Shown in pieces: positions 32,268 through 32,528 of a DNA stretch of 32,528 bases. The notes under the pieces are model-generated. The model did no database searches. It saw only the letters and a list, made by a program, of their open reading frames with translations, and was not told where the DNA came from. Source of the stretch: Candidatus Omnitrophota bacterium (GTDB taxonomy: Bacteria; Omnitrophota; Gorgyraeia; Zapsychrales; JANLHA01). The translations under genes were made by a program, and so were the position numbers. The number at the start of each line of letters is the position of its first letter. Within the stretch, counting starts at the first letter, position 1. The stretch spans positions 1 through 32,528 of the forward strand of contig JAGLHE010000072.1 of assembly GCA_023143685.1 (NCBI GenBank), read 5' to 3'.

Positions 32268-32528
32268 CTAATTAAGGATCTCCTCCCTTACATTCAAAAC
32301 AGTCTTTTCTTTTATAGTAACAACAACAAACGATTGATCTTCAACTTCAATCAGAACACTCCTGACATGAAAGTCTAAAGGCGCATCACCGTTTTCTGTC
32401 TTTACCGTCATATGGCATTCCTGTGAGTTTTGTTCGCCATTTTGCGCAGTAACGATGGATTTCACGGCACCGCATTCACTACAGAATTCAGAGGTTCCGC
32501 AGCCCGCTTCTTCTTTGTCTGAATAGAT
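32268..32528 (-). CDS. C-terminal end of a PAS-like sensor protein, short of a kinase domain
   Basis: The frame is open from the right edge (86 residues visible) and stops at 32268. It begins IYSDKEEAGCGTSEFCSECG, with cysteines in a CGTxxFCxxCGA pattern. It continues as a PAS-type beta-sheet with SQECHMTVKTENG, then LDFHVRSVLIEVEDQSFVVV. In the signalling proteins I know with this pattern, a histidine-kinase module follows the last strand; here the protein ends 16 residues later. It is probably truncated, perhaps by the event that placed the hairpin element and defence genes alongside. The GTG at 32465 is an internal codon. Confidence 0.6.
   Translation of the reverse strand: MYSDKEEAGCGTSEFCSECGAVKSIVTAQNGEQNSQECHMTVKTENGDAPLDFHVRSVLIEVEDQSFVVVTIKEKTVLNVREEILN

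Noticed and set aside
1-32528. tRNA, rRNA or insertion-sequence transposase genes
   Set aside because: I looked for tRNA-like cloverleaf motifs and transposase ORFs on both strands and saw none; this was by eye only.

Overview
The window looks like chromosomal DNA from an anaerobic, Gram-negative-type bacterium. Both inner-membrane LPS-transport permeases, lipoproteins with lipoboxes and a beta-barrel outer-membrane protein point to an outer membrane. Superoxide reductase, rubrerythrin, rubredoxin and a ferredoxin point to anaerobic life. The two very large secreted proteins with recurring SSPV tetrapeptides, and several families of short degenerate repeats, remind me of Omnitrophota (candidate phylum OP3). 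That assignment is from memory of the style of those genomes and was not tested.

Region 1 (1-8994, minus strand) holds two tandem paralogous giant genes. The first is open without a stop for 1820 codons and runs off the left edge; the second encodes 1090 residues. They share an N-terminal export signal plus a conserved block of about 380 residues, and a short conserved C-terminal block. Their middles are unrelated modules separated by SSP[VIL] tetrapeptides. Each gene has a recognisable promoter of the same TTGTTT-17-TATATT design.

Region 2 (9220-14842) is housekeeping. On the minus strand are pyrE, a Maf-type nucleotide pyrophosphatase, an M48 metalloprotease lipoprotein and a DUF192 lipoprotein. 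Diverging on the plus strand are comF, lptF and lptG. Degenerate short repeats lie between several of these genes; some supply start codons, and one pair flanks pyrE in inverted orientation.

Region 3 (15017-23923, minus strand) is one tightly packed operon of twelve genes: rubredoxin, a flavin split-barrel protein, an RND/MMPL exporter, a LolA-like protein, an outer-membrane barrel, DUF2892, rubrerythrin, a ferredoxin, a DsrE protein, superoxide reductase, an Ogg2-type DNA glycosylase and an Rrf2 regulator. It starts at a promoter whose -35/-10 interval is filled by a 10-7-10 inverted repeat. It combines oxygen detoxification, DNA repair and envelope export.

Region 4 (23949-27193) holds a GT-C membrane glycosyltransferase and a UDP-galactopyranose-mutase-like flavoprotein, preceded by a small ORF resembling the MiaB N-terminus. 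A 95-bp palindromic element occurs three times in the window (14869, 23007, 24392). Two copies are read through in frame inside protein-coding genes, like the Rickettsia palindromic elements.

Region 5 (27207-31979, minus strand, visibly more AT-rich) is a defence island. It holds an RloA/RloB (AbiL-type ATPase + TOPRIM) pair, then a CBASS cassette (Cap15-like membrane beta-barrel effector, CD-NTase, E2-like protein fused to a SEC-C zinc motif), then a helix-turn-helix gene broken by one base in an A7 tract. A strong sigma-70-type promoter precedes it. The right edge has a hairpin element and the end of a truncated PAS-sensor gene.
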